A DNA stretch of 64,000 bases from Bradyrhizobium sp. WSM1743. GTDB lineage: Bacteria > Pseudomonadota > Alphaproteobacteria > Rhizobiales > Xanthobacteraceae. The DNA is taken from NCBI RefSeq assembly GCF_000473065.1, contig NZ_AXAZ01000013.1, positions 1-64,000 of the forward strand. The letters run 5' to 3'. Numbering within the stretch: the first letter of the stretch is position 1; each line of letters opens with the position of its first letter. Under the pieces are notes generated by a model. The model ran no database searches, was not told where the DNA came from, and worked only from the letters and a program-made list of their open reading frames with translations. Made by a program: the position numbers and the translations under genes. Shown here piece by piece: positions 46,800 through 56,554 of the stretch.

Positions 46800-46804
46800 T
46801 GCCG

Positions 46805-47896
46805 TCAACCTGTCACCACTGGATGCCCGGCCTGATACCAGAGCATGATCTCGCGCGGAATGTGGTGCAGCGACACGACCTTCTCGACGCCGCCATGGGC
46901 GATGGCTTCCTTGGGCATGCCGAACACCACGCAGCTCTCTTCATCCTGCGCCCGCGTCGAGGCGCCGAGCTTGCGCATCTCAAGCATTCCGCGCGCGCCG
47001 TCATCGCCCATGCCGGTCATGATCACGCCGAGCGCGTTGGCACCGGCATGCTGGGCGGCCGAGCGGAACAGCACGTCCACCGATGGACGATGCCGCGACA
47101 CCGGCGGGCCGTCCTTGATCGCGATCTGGTAGCGCAGACCGATGCGCTGGAGCAACATGTGCCGCGCGCCGGGCGCGATATAGGCGCAGCCCGGCAGCAC
47201 CGGCTCGCCGTCCTCGGCCTCCTTGACCCTGATCTGGCAGACGCTATCGAGACGCTTGGCAAAGGCCGCGGTGAAGCCCGCAGGCATGTGCTGGACGATG
47301 ACGATCGGCGGACAATGCGATGGCAGCATCTCCAGCACGTCGTTGAGCGCTTCGGTGCCGCCCGTCGAGGCGCCGATGCACACGATGCGTTCCGTGGTCG
47401 GCCGCGCCCTGCCCTGCACCGGCGGCGGGATGATGGCATCGGCGGTCAGCTTCTTCTCGATGGCGCGACGCTCCGCGCGGGGGCGCACCCGGGCGCGGGC
47501 GGCGGACTTCACGGCCTCGCGCAGCCGCGTGGAGCATTCGAGCAGCGCCTGCCGGGTGTCGATCTTCGGCTTCGGCACGATGTCGACCGCACCCGCCTCG
47601 AACGCCTCGAACATCACGTTCGAGCCCTCCTCCGTCAACGAGGAGCAGATGATCACCGGGATCGGATGCTGCGCCATGATCTTGCGCAGGAAGGTCATAC
47701 CGTCCATGCGCGGCATTTCGAGGTCGAGAATGATGACGTCGGGCAGCTCCTTCTCGAGCCGCTTGGCGGCAACGAACGGGTCGGACGCCGTCGCCATCAC
47801 CTCAATATCAGGGTCCTCAGAAAGGATCGTCTGCAGGATTTGGCGCACCGACGCCGAATCGTCCACGATCAGCACGCGAACTTTCCCCCTCGGCAT
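46805..47896 (-). CDS. cheB: Chemotaxis protein-glutamate methylesterase CheB
   Basis: 363 residues: N-terminal receiver (VDDSASVRQ, phospho-acceptor D58 in [13 protein letters not shown], with the conserved Lys in PKPK), a linker (about 125-165), and a C-terminal methylesterase with the catalytic Ser in [12 protein letters not shown], His in VQHMP and Asp in [12 protein letters not shown]. It removes methyl groups from or deamidates receptors for adaptation, opposing CheR. Located 16 bases after cheR in the same operon. Confidence 0.96.
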   Translation of the reverse strand: MPRGKVRVLIVDDSASVRQILQTILSEDPDIEVMATASDPFVAAKRLEKELPDVIILDLEMPRMDGMTFLRKIMAQHPIPVIICSSLTEEGSNVMFEAFEAGAVDIVPKPKIDTRQALLECSTRLREAVKSAARARVRPRAERRAIEKKLTADAIIPPPVQGRARPTTERIVCIGASTGGTEALNDVLEMLPSHCPPIVIVQHMPAGFTAAFAKRLDSVCQIRVKEAEDGEPVLPGCAYIAPGARHMLLQRIGLRYQIAIKDGPPVSRHRPSVDVLFRSAAQHAGANALGVIMTGMGDDGARGMLEMRKLGASTRAQDEESCVVFGMPKEAIAHGGVEKVVSLHHIPREIMLWYQAGHPVVTG

Positions 47897-47912
47897 CGTG
47901 GTTGCGCTCCGG

Positions 47913-48827
47913 CTAGACCTGGAAGATGGTTGGCTGAACCTGCTTCAGCCCGGGCACGGCACTGTGAATCATCGATTCCGAATGCCCGACCAGCAGATAG
48001 CCGCCCGGACGCAAATGGCCGCACAATTGCTCGACCACCTTGCGCTGGGTCTCCCGCTCGAAATAGATCAGGACGTTGCGGCAGAAGATGATATCGACGT
48101 CACGATCGACGGGATAGGACTTGTCCATGAGGTTCATCCTCATGAAGTGTGTCATGCGACGCAACTCAGGCACGATCCGCACTTCGCCGCGCGATTTGTC
48201 CCGCGACGACGAAAAATATCGTTTTACGAATGGCTCCGGCACCGGGGCGAGAACGTCGCGGGTGTAGATCGCCGTCCTGGCGAGGCGCAACACCGCGGTC
48301 GAGATGTCGGTGCCGAGGATGCGGTACTGGAAGCGCGAGCCGTTCCGCGTCATGTCGTCCAGCACCATCGCGGTCGTGTAGGCTTCCATGCCGGTGGAGC
48401 TCGCCGAGCTCCAGATCTTCAGGTTCGCGTTCTTGCGTCCATGCGATCTGAGCAGGGCGGGGACCGCGACGTCCCTCATGAAGGTGAAGTGCTGCGGCTC
48501 GCGGAAAAAATCTGTCTTGTTGGTCGTCACCACGTCGATGAGATGAGTAAGCTCGGTCTCGAAAAGATCCGCCTCGAACAGGTTCTCGACATATTCATTG
48601 AGGCCGGCGAAGTTCAGCGCGCGCACGCGCTTGTGCAGCCGCCCCTCCAGCATCAGCCGCTTGCCCTGCGGCAGCTTGATGCCGACCTGGCTCTCGATCA
48701 ATTCGGCGATGGTCCGGAAGTGGCGGTCGGACAGATGCACGGCCGTGTCCTGTATGGCGGGCATCATGGACGACGACCCTGCTTCGTAACGGCCGCCTGC
48801 ATTTGAATGTCGGGCCGTAAGGGCCAT
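47913..48827 (-). CDS. cheR: Chemotaxis protein methyltransferase CheR
   Basis: About 304 residues. The N-terminal helical domain ([40 protein letters not shown]) is followed by an SAM-binding domain with [29 protein letters not shown], and the late [20 protein letters not shown] and [11 protein letters not shown]. The Gly-rich motif usually read GCSTGEE is here SASSTGMEA, an uncommon variant. Start is ATG 48827; GTG 48839 and an internal ATG near 48764 are alternatives. It methylates receptor glutamates, with CheB as opponent. Confidence 0.94.
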   Translation of the reverse strand: MALTARHSNAGGRYEAGSSSMMPAIQDTAVHLSDRHFRTIAELIESQVGIKLPQGKRLMLEGRLHKRVRALNFAGLNEYVENLFEADLFETELTHLIDVVTTNKTDFFREPQHFTFMRDVAVPALLRSHGRKNANLKIWSSASSTGMEAYTTAMVLDDMTRNGSRFQYRILGTDISTAVLRLARTAIYTRDVLAPVPEPFVKRYFSSSRDKSRGEVRIVPELRRMTHFMRMNLMDKSYPVDRDVDIIFCRNVLIYFERETQRKVVEQLCGHLRPGGYLLVGHSESMIHSAVPGLKQVQPTIFQV

Positions 48828-48908
48828 CTTGAATCTCACGCGTTCACGTCACCGCTGAAGGCGGACCGGTCCACCGAACCGACCGGTCCGCAGGAGCCCT
48901 CGCGGGTC

Positions 48909-50708
48909 CTAGCGCTGGAAATCGGCGTCCCGGTCGTCCTCGCCGTCCTTCATATCGAAAGCGAAACCGCCGCCGGCAACCTTTGCGGCGCGCACCGGCT
49001 TGGCCTGCGGCTTCTTGGCCGGACGCTCGGCCGCCGCCATGGAGGCCGCCTTGGCGCGCAGCTGGCTGACCGCCCGGTCGATCGGCGCGGCCGCCTGGCT
49101 CTTTGCAGCCTGTTCGATGCGGAAATACGCGATGGTGGACTGGAGCTGCTCGGCCTGCGAGGCGAGCTCCTCCGAGGTCGAGGACACCTGCTCGGATGCG
49201 CTGGCATTCTGCTGGCCGACCTTGTCGAGCTGCTGGATCGCCTGGTTGATCTGGGCCGAACCAACGTCCTGCTCGCGGCAGGCCGCGGTGATCTCCTCGA
49301 CGAGCTCGGCGGTCTTCTTGATGTCAGGAACCAGCTTGGCGAGCATCGAGCCGGCCTCCTGCGCCACTTTGACGGTGTCGGCCGAGAGCGTGCCGATCTC
49401 GGCCGCAGCCGCCTGGCTGCGCTCGGCGAGCTTGCGCACCTCGGAAGCGACCACTGCAAAGCCCTTGCCGTGCTCGCCGGCGCGTGCGGCCTCGACCGCC
49501 GCGTTGAGCGCGAGCAGGTCGGTCTGGCGCGCGATCTCCTGCACGATCGTGATCTTCTCGGCGATGGTCTGCATCGCGTTGACGGCGCGGCCGACCGCGG
49601 CCCCACTGGCCTCCGCGTCCTTGGCGGACTGCGCCGCGATCTTTTCGGTCTGGCTGGCATTGTCGGCGTTCTGCTTCACGTTGGAAGCCATCTCCTCCAT
49701 CGAGGAGGAGGCTTCCTCGGCGGACGAGGCCTGCTCGGTGGCGCCCTGCGACAGCTGCTCGGCGCTGGCGGAGAGCTCCTGGCTGCCGGCGGAGACGTTC
49801 TGCGCCGCGGTCAGAGCTTCCGACACGATCTGCCGGAGCTTTTCCACCATACGCTCGAGCGCGAGGCCGAGCGTGTCCTTGTCGGACAGCGGCTTGGCTT
49901 CGACCGTGAGATTGCCTTGTGCAATTTCGTTGGCGACGGCCGCGGTCTTGTTGAGGTTGACGGTCATCGCGTTGAGGGACTTCACGAGATCGCCGATCTC
50001 GTCGTTGCTGGAAGCATCGATCTTCTGGCTGAGGTCACCGATCGCCACAGCATCAGCCAGCCCGACGGCCTTGGCGAGGGACCGGCTGATATTGATCGAA
50101 ATCCAGACTGCGCCGAGTGCCGCAACGACGAGTGAGACAACGACCAGGACGATCAGAATCAGTTGCGCGCGATGACTCTCTTCGCTGGACTGCGCGGCCT
50201 GCTCGGCCATCTGTCGCTTGGCGTTCGAAACATAGGCTCCCATCGCCTCCGTGGCGTCTGCGACCACCTTGCGCCCATCACCCATCGAGCGTTCCGTTGC
50301 CTTCGCCTTGTCCGTCTTTGCCAGCCTGATCGTCTCTTCCTGATAGGCGTTCATCCTGGCGTAGGCACCCGCAAAGTTGTCGAGCAGCTTCTTGCCGCCC
50401 TCGCTGGCGAGCGCGTAGACCTCGTCCTTGATCTTCGTTGCCTGCTCGCGGAGCTTGGCGGCCTGCGCGGCGAATTCATCGGCTTCGCTCGGCGTTCCCA
50501 AAATTGCGTTCTTTTCCGCCCTGAGCTGCTGCCAGATGATCTTTTCGACCTCGGCGGCTTTCTCCATCCGCTTGGCACGAAGCACCATGGATTCCGCGGT
50601 TGCGGCCATGTCCGACAATTTCGTGTAGCTTACGACGCCTGCTATAATGAAAAGAAGAATGACGACGCCGAAGGCGCTGGCGAGCTTGGCTTTGACTGTG
50701 AATCTCAT
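48909..50708 (-). CDS. Methyl-accepting chemotaxis protein with two HAMP units
   Basis: 599 residues: membrane segment at 10-30, a periplasmic four-helix-type sensor (about 31-185), second membrane segment ([20 protein letters not shown]), then a HAMP domain and a second HAMP-like unit ([20 protein letters not shown]). The MCP signalling domain follows, with the conserved hairpin [20 protein letters not shown]. The extreme C-terminus reads [18 protein letters not shown]. It is paralogous to the protein at 51324-53021, nearly identical in the signalling part, but with 39 extra residues between the first HAMP and that part. Ligand unknown. Confidence 0.95.
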   Translation of the reverse strand: MRFTVKAKLASAFGVVILLFIIAGVVSYTKLSDMAATAESMVLRAKRMEKAAEVEKIIWQQLRAEKNAILGTPSEADEFAAQAAKLREQATKIKDEVYALASEGGKKLLDNFAGAYARMNAYQEETIRLAKTDKAKATERSMGDGRKVVADATEAMGAYVSNAKRQMAEQAAQSSEESHRAQLILIVLVVVSLVVAALGAVWISINISRSLAKAVGLADAVAIGDLSQKIDASSNDEIGDLVKSLNAMTVNLNKTAAVANEIAQGNLTVEAKPLSDKDTLGLALERMVEKLRQIVSEALTAAQNVSAGSQELSASAEQLSQGATEQASSAEEASSSMEEMASNVKQNADNASQTEKIAAQSAKDAEASGAAVGRAVNAMQTIAEKITIVQEIARQTDLLALNAAVEAARAGEHGKGFAVVASEVRKLAERSQAAAAEIGTLSADTVKVAQEAGSMLAKLVPDIKKTAELVEEITAACREQDVGSAQINQAIQQLDKVGQQNASASEQVSSTSEELASQAEQLQSTIAYFRIEQAAKSQAAAPIDRAVSQLRAKAASMAAAERPAKKPQAKPVRAAKVAGGGFAFDMKDGEDDRDADFQR

Positions 50709-50769
50709 GTCAATCTCATTTGGTTCGAATTGAGGTTCCTACGCTTGACCACGCTTCACTCTTGCAAAC

Positions 50770-51258
50770 TCACGCGGCGCGCGGCGCGTCCGCGCCGGCG
50801 TCGCGCTCTTCCGGAATCTTGTCGTTCGCCATCAGCTTGGCGAGGTCGAAAATGACGACGAACTTTTCGCCCTTGCGGCCGATGCCGGAGGCATAATCGG
50901 ATTGCCATCGGCCGCCGACCTCGGGGATGGGCTCGATCGCCTGCTCGTCGATGTCGGTAACCTCGAACACGCAGTCGGCGACGAAGCCGACGCCGGCCAG
51001 ACGGCCCTTCATCGGCACGTCGAGAATGATGATGCGGGTGGCTTCGGTGGCCGGCACGCTCGGCAGGCCGAGCTTGGTCCGAAGGTCGACGATCGGATAG
51101 CCGCTGCCGCGCACGTCGATCATGCCGAGCAGGAAGTTCGGGGCGTGCGGAAGCCGCGAGATCGGCCGCATGTCGAGGATCTCACGGACATTGCGGATGC
51201 TGATGCCGAACGTCTCGCCGGCGAGCCCGAGCGTCAGATATTGCGAGGTTGCGGCCAT
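50770..51258 (-). CDS. cheW: Chemotaxis coupling protein CheW
   Basis: 162 residues, a single CheW domain: QYLTLGLAGETFGISIRNVR, EILDMRPISRLPHAPNFLLG, MIDVRGSGYPIVDLRTKLGL, and VFEVTDIDEQAIEPIPEVGG. It links receptors to CheA. A charged C-terminal tail (PEERDAGADAPRAA) follows. It lies between the two mcp genes, so each mcp has its own adjacent cheW. It differs clearly from the cheW at 53059-53520 and may serve a different receptor. Confidence 0.94.
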   Translation of the reverse strand: MAATSQYLTLGLAGETFGISIRNVREILDMRPISRLPHAPNFLLGMIDVRGSGYPIVDLRTKLGLPSVPATEATRIIILDVPMKGRLAGVGFVADCVFEVTDIDEQAIEPIPEVGGRWQSDYASGIGRKGEKFVVIFDLAKLMANDKIPEERDAGADAPRAA

Positions 51259-51323
51259 GATGCAGTCCAGGGATCCGAGGGTTTGGAAGTGAGCGCGGTC
51301 CGGCGCGAGGCCGGACCGGTTGA

Positions 51324-53021
51324 TCAGCGTTGAAACTCAGCGTCGCGGTCGTCTTCGCCGTCATGCATGTCGAAGGCGAAGCCACCGCCGCCGGCGACTT
51401 TCATCGCACGTGCCGGCTTGCGGACGGGAGCCGGCTTCTTCGCGCCGCGATCGACGGCCGCCATGTGCGCAGCCTTGGCCCGGAGCTGACCGACGGCGCG
51501 GTCGATCGGCTCGGCCGCGGCATTCTCCTTGCGCGCAGCTTGCTCGATCCGGAAGAACGAGATGGTGGACTGGAGCTGCTCGGCTTGCGAGGCGAGCTCC
51601 TCCGAGGTCGAGGACACCTGTTCGGACGCGCTGGCGTTTTGCTGGCCGACCTTGTCGAGCTGCTGGATCGCCTGGTTGATCTGGGCCGAGCCCACGTCCT
51701 GCTCGCGGCAGGCCGCAGTGATCTCCTGCACCAGCTCGGCAGTCTTCTTGATGTCGGGCACGAGCTTGGACAGCATTTGGCCCGCCTCTTGCGCGACCTT
51801 GACGCTGTCGGTCGAGAGCGTGCCGATATCTGCCGCCGCCGCCTGGCTGCGCTCGGCGAGCTTGCGCACCTCGGAGGCGACCACCGCAAAACCCTTGCCG
51901 TGCTCGCCGGCGCGGGCCGCTTCCACCGCCGCGTTGAGCGCGAGCAGGTCGGTCTGGCGCGCGATCTCCTGCACGATCGTGATCTTTTCGGCGATGGTCT
52001 GCATCGCCTCGACGGCACGACCGACTGCGACACCGCTGGCTTCGGCGTCCTTGGCCGATTGCGCAGCAATCTTCTCGGTCTGGTTGGCGTTGTCGGCGTT
52101 CTGCTTCACGTTGGAGGCCATCTCCTCCATCGAGGAGGAGGCTTCCTCGGCGGACGAGGCCTGCTCGGTCGCACCCTGCGAGAGCTGCTCAGCGCTGGCG
52201 GACAGTTCCTGGCTCCCGGCGGAGACGTTCTGCGCCGCCGTGATCGCCTCGGCGACGATCTGCCGGAGCTTCTCGACCATCGCGTTCAGCGACCTGACGA
52301 GATCTCCGATCTCGTCGTTGCTCGCCGAGGGAATGGTCCGGCTGAGATCGCCTTCTGCGACCGCACCCGCAAGCCCGACAGCCCTTCCGAGCGAACGGCT
52401 GATCGAGATGGAGATCCAGAGCGCAGCTCCGATCGCAACTGCCAGCGAAATGCCGATCAGCGTCATCAGCAAGAACTGGGCCTGGTGCCCGTCTGCCTTG
52501 GATTGGACAGCCTGCTCGGCCATCTGCTTCTTCGTGTTGGCGACATAGGCGCCCATGGTTTCCATCGCGTCTGCGACGACCTTGCGGCCGTCACCCATCG
52601 AGCGCTCCATGGCCTTGGTCTTGTCGGTCTTCGCCAGCCGAATCGTCTCTTCCTGGTACGTATTCATCTTGGCGTATGCGGCTGCAAAGCTGTCGAGCAG
52701 CTTCCTGCCTCCCTCGCTGGCGAGCGCGTAGACCTCATCCCTGGTCTTGGTCGCTTGCTCGCGAAGCCTCGCTGCCTCAACCGCAAACTGCTCGGCTTGA
52801 GCTTCCGTTCCGAGAACTGCGTTCTTTTCGGCGCGCAACTGAAGCAGGATATCCTTTTCGATCTGCGTCGCTTTCTCCATCCGGTTTGCACGCAGGACCA
52901 TGCTGTCGGCCGTCGCCATCATGTCGCCGAGCTTCATGTAGGCCACACCGCCCGCGACCGCGGACAGGACGATGACCAAGCCGAACGCACTGGCAAGCTT
53001 TGCCTTGACGGTAAATCTCAT
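51324..53021 (-). CDS. Methyl-accepting chemotaxis protein with a single shortened HAMP region
   Basis: 565 residues with the same layout as the receptor at 48909-50708: membrane segments at about 10-30 and 190-210, a helical periplasmic sensor, HAMP, signalling domain and C-terminal [18 protein letters not shown]. The signalling domain differs from its paralog at only a few positions. After [12 protein letters not shown] it goes directly to VEKLRQIV, lacking the 39-residue second HAMP-like unit. The sensor regions are also similar ([15 protein letters not shown] type). A tandem duplication with cheW in between is the simplest history. Confidence 0.95.
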   Translation of the reverse strand: MRFTVKAKLASAFGLVIVLSAVAGGVAYMKLGDMMATADSMVLRANRMEKATQIEKDILLQLRAEKNAVLGTEAQAEQFAVEAARLREQATKTRDEVYALASEGGRKLLDSFAAAYAKMNTYQEETIRLAKTDKTKAMERSMGDGRKVVADAMETMGAYVANTKKQMAEQAVQSKADGHQAQFLLMTLIGISLAVAIGAALWISISISRSLGRAVGLAGAVAEGDLSRTIPSASNDEIGDLVRSLNAMVEKLRQIVAEAITAAQNVSAGSQELSASAEQLSQGATEQASSAEEASSSMEEMASNVKQNADNANQTEKIAAQSAKDAEASGVAVGRAVEAMQTIAEKITIVQEIARQTDLLALNAAVEAARAGEHGKGFAVVASEVRKLAERSQAAAADIGTLSTDSVKVAQEAGQMLSKLVPDIKKTAELVQEITAACREQDVGSAQINQAIQQLDKVGQQNASASEQVSSTSEELASQAEQLQSTISFFRIEQAARKENAAAEPIDRAVGQLRAKAAHMAAVDRGAKKPAPVRKPARAMKVAGGGGFAFDMHDGEDDRDAEFQR

Positions 53022-53058
53022 TTCCAGCCCCTACCCCGGTCTCGCCCGAGACCTCATT

Positions 53059-53520
53059 TCAATTCAGGATGCGTTCCATGTTCGGAACGATGACGAACTC
53101 TTCACGCCACTTCGCAATGAAGCGGATGAATTCCGGCTTCCAGTGCATGCCGACGCGCGGCGTTTGCTGCACGTCGGTCTGCGAGATCTCCGTGACCTCG
53201 TAGACCTTGTCGGCGGTGACGCCGACCAGAACCGGCTCCCCGTCGAGCTCGAGCTCGATGACGACGATGCGCGTGTCGGCCGAGTTGTCGAGCTGCGGCA
53301 TGCCGAAGCGAATCCGCAGATCGGCGAGCGGAATGACGTTGCCGCGGACGTTGATCACGCTGGGAACGAAGGCGCGCGCGCCTGCCACCTTGGTCACGGG
53401 GACCGGATCTATGATCTCGCGCACGAGACCGGCGTCGAGTGCAAATTTCTCCTCGCCGAGGCCGATCATCACGACCTGCATTGCGCCGGACTGCTGCTCG
53501 CGCGCCAAATCCTGGGTCAT
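53059..53520 (-). CDS. cheW: Chemotaxis coupling protein CheW
   Basis: 153 residues with a CheW domain (VVMIGLGEEKFALDAGLVRE, FVPSVINVRGNVIPLADLRI, KVYEVTEISQTDVQQTPRVG). The ATG overlaps the cheA stop as TGATG, so translation is coupled to cheA. GTG 53523 is an alternative start in the same frame. It directly precedes the single-HAMP receptor and probably couples it to CheA. Confidence 0.94.
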   Translation of the reverse strand: MTQDLAREQQSGAMQVVMIGLGEEKFALDAGLVREIIDPVPVTKVAGARAFVPSVINVRGNVIPLADLRIRFGMPQLDNSADTRIVVIELELDGEPVLVGVTADKVYEVTEISQTDVQQTPRVGMHWKPEFIRFIAKWREEFVIVPNMERILN

Positions 53521-55601
53521 CACGCCGCCTCGTTGATATGCTGCTTCTCGACTTTCGACTGCGCCAGCGCGACCAGCTGCGCGACGTCGAGGATCAGCGC
53601 CGCCGTGCCGTCACCGAGGATCGTCGCGCCGGAGAAGATGGTGACGTCGGAGTGCAGCTTGGAGAGCGATTTGATCACGGTCTGGTGGTTGCCGATGATC
53701 TGGTCGGCGACGAGGCCGACGCGGGTCTCGCCGGTCGAGATGATGATCGTCTTCTGATGCCGATCGGGCGCGCCGGAGGCCGACATGAGCTCGCGCAGGC
53801 GCAGGAAGGGCACGAGATTGCCGCGCACATTGAGGAAGTTGCGGCCGCGCGAACGCTCGTCCTCGGCCGTCAGCTCGACGCACTCCTCCACCGCAGACAG
53901 CGGGATGATGTAGCGGCCTTCGCCGACGCGGATCAGCAGGCCTTCGATGATCGCGAGCGTGAGCGGCAGGCGGAGCGTCACGGTGGTGCCCTGGCCGGCC
54001 TTGGTCGACAGGTCGATCGAGCCGCGCATATTCTCGATGGTGCGCTTGACCACGTCCATGCCGACACCGCGGCCCGACAGCGCAGAGATCGTCTGCGCGG
54101 TCGAGAAGCCCGGGTGGAACAGGAATTGATGGATCTCATGGTCGGTCAGCACGGCGCCGGCCGCGATCAGCCCCTGCTCTTCCGCCTTCGCGCGGATGCG
54201 CGCGGTGTTGAGACCGCCGCCATTGTCCTTCACCGTGACCAGCACCTGCGCGCCGGAATGCACGGCGGCGAGCTCGATCCGGCCCTGCTCGGTCTTGCCA
54301 TTGGCAGCGCGGGTGACGGTGTCCTCGATGCCGTGGTCGATGGCGTTACGGATCAAGTGCACCAGCGGGTCAGCCAGGCACTCGATCATGGTCTTGTCGA
54401 GCTCGGTATCCTCGCCCGAGGTGACGAATTCGACCGGCTTGGACAGATCCCGCGACAGATCGTGCACGAGGCGGCGGAAGCGGCCGAACAAGGAGCCGAT
54501 CGGTACCATGCGTGCACCCATCGTGGTGTCGCGCAAGGAAGAGGCAAGACGCTCGATCTCCTCGGCGATCATCTTGATCGAGAGGTCGGAGCCGGAGGCG
54601 GCAAGCTGGGTCAGCCGCGCCTGGGCGATGACGAGCTCGCCGACGCGGTCCATCAGCTCGTCCAGGCGCTCGGCCTGGACGCGAACGGTGGCGATGCCGC
54701 GCTCTTGCTTGGCGTCCTCGCGGCGCGCGGGTGCCGCCTCGCGCTTGACCTCCGGCTTCGCCTCAGATTGGGGCTCCGCCTTTGCGGCGGGCTGCTCGGC
54801 GACGGCCTCCACCACCAGCGCAGCCATCTCGGCGATCACCGGCTCTTCGTCGGGCAGCTGGAACAGCGGGGCCGGCGCGGGCGCTTGGACATGTTCCAAA
54901 GGCGAGAGCGTCAGCTTCATCTCGTCCTGGACGAACATGAAGACGTCGTCGATCGCGTCCTTGTTGCAAGCCGCGTGCAGCTTGACGTCCCACTTCAGGT
55001 AGCAGTCTTCCGGCTCCATCTCGTCGAGGAACGGGATGCCGTCGGTGACAGGCACGACGAAGCAAGGACCGAGCTTGCAGAGATCTTCCAACAGGTCGAG
55101 CGGATTCGAGCCGTTGCGCAGGATGTGGGAATCGAACTCCAGATACAGGTGCCAGCCGGCCTGCTTGCTCTCGCCAGGCGCCAGCGGCGGCGCCTCGGCG
55201 AGCTCGACGGCCGGAGCGGCCGGCTTGTCGGCGGAGACGAAGCGCTTGAGGTCGTCGAGGATGGCCTCGCCGATGATGTCATCGGTCGACTGCGGGTCCT
55301 CGATCAAGGCGCGGATGTAGTCCTTGGCGGCAAGTGCGACCGAGATCAGCTCCTGCGTCGGCTTGATCTCGCCCCTGCGGACGCGATCGAAGGCAGTCTC
55401 GAATTCGTGGGTGAAGGAGGCGACCTTGTCGAAGCCGAACATGGCGCCCGACCCCTTGATCGTATGCAGGGCGCGGAAGGCAGAATCGACCAGCTCGCGG
55501 TCGTCGGGACGCTGGCCGAGATCGAGTAGGGCCCCTTCAAGAACTTCGAAGAGCTCGCTGGCTTCCTGACGGAAGACCTCGGTCGGGTCCATTGCGCTCA
55601 T
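53520..55601 (-). CDS. cheA: Chemotaxis histidine kinase CheA
   Basis: 693 residues: N-terminal HPt domain with the phospho-accepting H46 in ALHTIKGSGAMFGF, a middle region with a P2-like segment and an Ala/Pro/Glu-rich linker (about 255-300), a dimerisation helix pair (LDELMDRVGELVIAQARLTQ), an ATP-binding kinase domain (HLIRNAIDHGIED N-box, VTVKDNGGGLN, GRGVGMDVVK), and a C-terminal CheW-like domain. It phosphorylates CheY and CheB. Its ATG overlaps the cheY stop as ATGA, and its stop overlaps cheW. Confidence 0.96.
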   Translation of the reverse strand: MSAMDPTEVFRQEASELFEVLEGALLDLGQRPDDRELVDSAFRALHTIKGSGAMFGFDKVASFTHEFETAFDRVRRGEIKPTQELISVALAAKDYIRALIEDPQSTDDIIGEAILDDLKRFVSADKPAAPAVELAEAPPLAPGESKQAGWHLYLEFDSHILRNGSNPLDLLEDLCKLGPCFVVPVTDGIPFLDEMEPEDCYLKWDVKLHAACNKDAIDDVFMFVQDEMKLTLSPLEHVQAPAPAPLFQLPDEEPVIAEMAALVVEAVAEQPAAKAEPQSEAKPEVKREAAPARREDAKQERGIATVRVQAERLDELMDRVGELVIAQARLTQLAASGSDLSIKMIAEEIERLASSLRDTTMGARMVPIGSLFGRFRRLVHDLSRDLSKPVEFVTSGEDTELDKTMIECLADPLVHLIRNAIDHGIEDTVTRAANGKTEQGRIELAAVHSGAQVLVTVKDNGGGLNTARIRAKAEEQGLIAAGAVLTDHEIHQFLFHPGFSTAQTISALSGRGVGMDVVKRTIENMRGSIDLSTKAGQGTTVTLRLPLTLAIIEGLLIRVGEGRYIIPLSAVEECVELTAEDERSRGRNFLNVRGNLVPFLRLRELMSASGAPDRHQKTIIISTGETRVGLVADQIIGNHQTVIKSLSKLHSDVTIFSGATILGDGTAALILDVAQLVALAQSKVEKQHINEAA

Positions 55602-55963
55602 GTGCGCACCAGCTTGCCGACCACGGCGAGCAACTGTTCAGGCTTGAAGGGTTTGGTGATCCACCCGGTGGCGCCGGCGCTCTTGGCCTCCTGCTTCACC
55701 GTGTCGTTGGATTCGGTGGTCAGGAAGACGATGGGCATGCCGACCGCACCCGGCAGCTTGCGCAGTGCGCGGATCAACTCCAGCCCGTTCATGACGGGCA
55801 TGTTGAGGTCGGTGATGACGAGGTCGAGCTTGCCGGCTTGCGCCTTGGCGAGCCCTTGCGCGCCGTCGCCGGCCTCGATCACGTTGTGACCGGCCGGCTC
55901 GAGCACGACCTTGATCATTTGCCGAATGCTGGGGGAATCATCGACGGTCAGAATCGTGGCCAT
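55598..55963 (-). CDS. cheY: Chemotaxis response regulator CheY
   Basis: 121 residues, a single receiver domain: acid pocket TVDDSPS (D8, D9), phospho-acceptor D52 in VITDLNMP, switch Thr in FLTTES, and K104 in WITKPFKP. ATG 55963 overlaps the preceding STAS gene by one base (TGATG). Phosphorylated by CheA, it should act on the flagellar motor, or here possibly on another output. An open frame continues upstream to 56260, but the standard start is clear. Confidence 0.95.
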   Translation of the reverse strand: MATILTVDDSPSIRQMIKVVLEPAGHNVIEAGDGAQGLAKAQAGKLDLVITDLNMPVMNGLELIRALRKLPGAVGMPIVFLTTESNDTVKQEAKSAGATGWITKPFKPEQLLAVVGKLVRT

Positions 55964-56286
55964 CAGGTGCCATCTTTCTTTTGCGGGAAATGCTGATCGA
56001 TCAGCGCCTCGCTCGTGAAGCCGGCGCGGCGAAGGGTGTTGCGCAGAGACTGTGAGAAGGAGGTCAGGACCACCGGGCGGCCCTGGGCCTCGCCCGTCTT
56101 GGCGGTCGACAGCAGAAGCTGGATCGACGTCACGTCGGCCTTGTCGACGCTGGAGCAATCGATCTCGAGCCGCTCCTGACGACCGAACGCCTCGCGAATG
56201 AGGTCGTAGACGCTGCGAATGGCCGCGATGCTGCAATCGGCGGGCAACCGCAACGACCACTTCGGCTCCGTCGGATTGAGCGCCAT
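55963..56286 (-). CDS. STAS-domain protein, first gene of the chemotaxis operon
   Basis: 107 residues. The pattern WSLRLPADCSIAAIRSVYDL, then LEIDCSSVDKADVTSIQLLL and RPVVLTSFSQSLRNTLRRAG, matches STAS domains (anti-sigma antagonist/SpoIIAA fold). STAS genes open several alphaproteobacterial che operons; the usual phospho-Ser is at SSVDKADVTS. Its partner anti-sigma kinase is not in the window. It lies in a compact operon start, with a spacer of about 270 bases to the divergent HD-GYP gene that should carry both promoters. Confidence 0.82.
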   Translation of the reverse strand: MALNPTEPKWSLRLPADCSIAAIRSVYDLIREAFGRQERLEIDCSSVDKADVTSIQLLLSTAKTGEAQGRPVVLTSFSQSLRNTLRRAGFTSEALIDQHFPQKKDGT

Positions 56287-56554
56287 CGCTGCCCCCGCCT
56301 TTGCAAAACTTTCCGATACACGTTTGACGTGAATCAGATGAGCAAACCCCTAACGGAGGACTCCGTACAACTACGGGTCACATTCCCAAGGACTTCGCGC
56401 GAATGCATGCAACCGTGCATAGTCTGTCGAAATCTCATGCAAGACGCGCATACCCATCGACGCGCACCCGTACGACGCATTTGCTTCGCGTTAAATTTGT
56501 GCGGGCTATGCAAGGGGTTCGTGCCTTTGCCAGCGAAGAGAGCCCCGGCCGCCG

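Noticed and set aside
55598..56260. 220-codon version of CheY
   Set aside because: The extra N-terminal part overlaps the STAS gene and is Arg/Gly-rich. ATG 55963 gives the exact CheY start and couples to the STAS stop.
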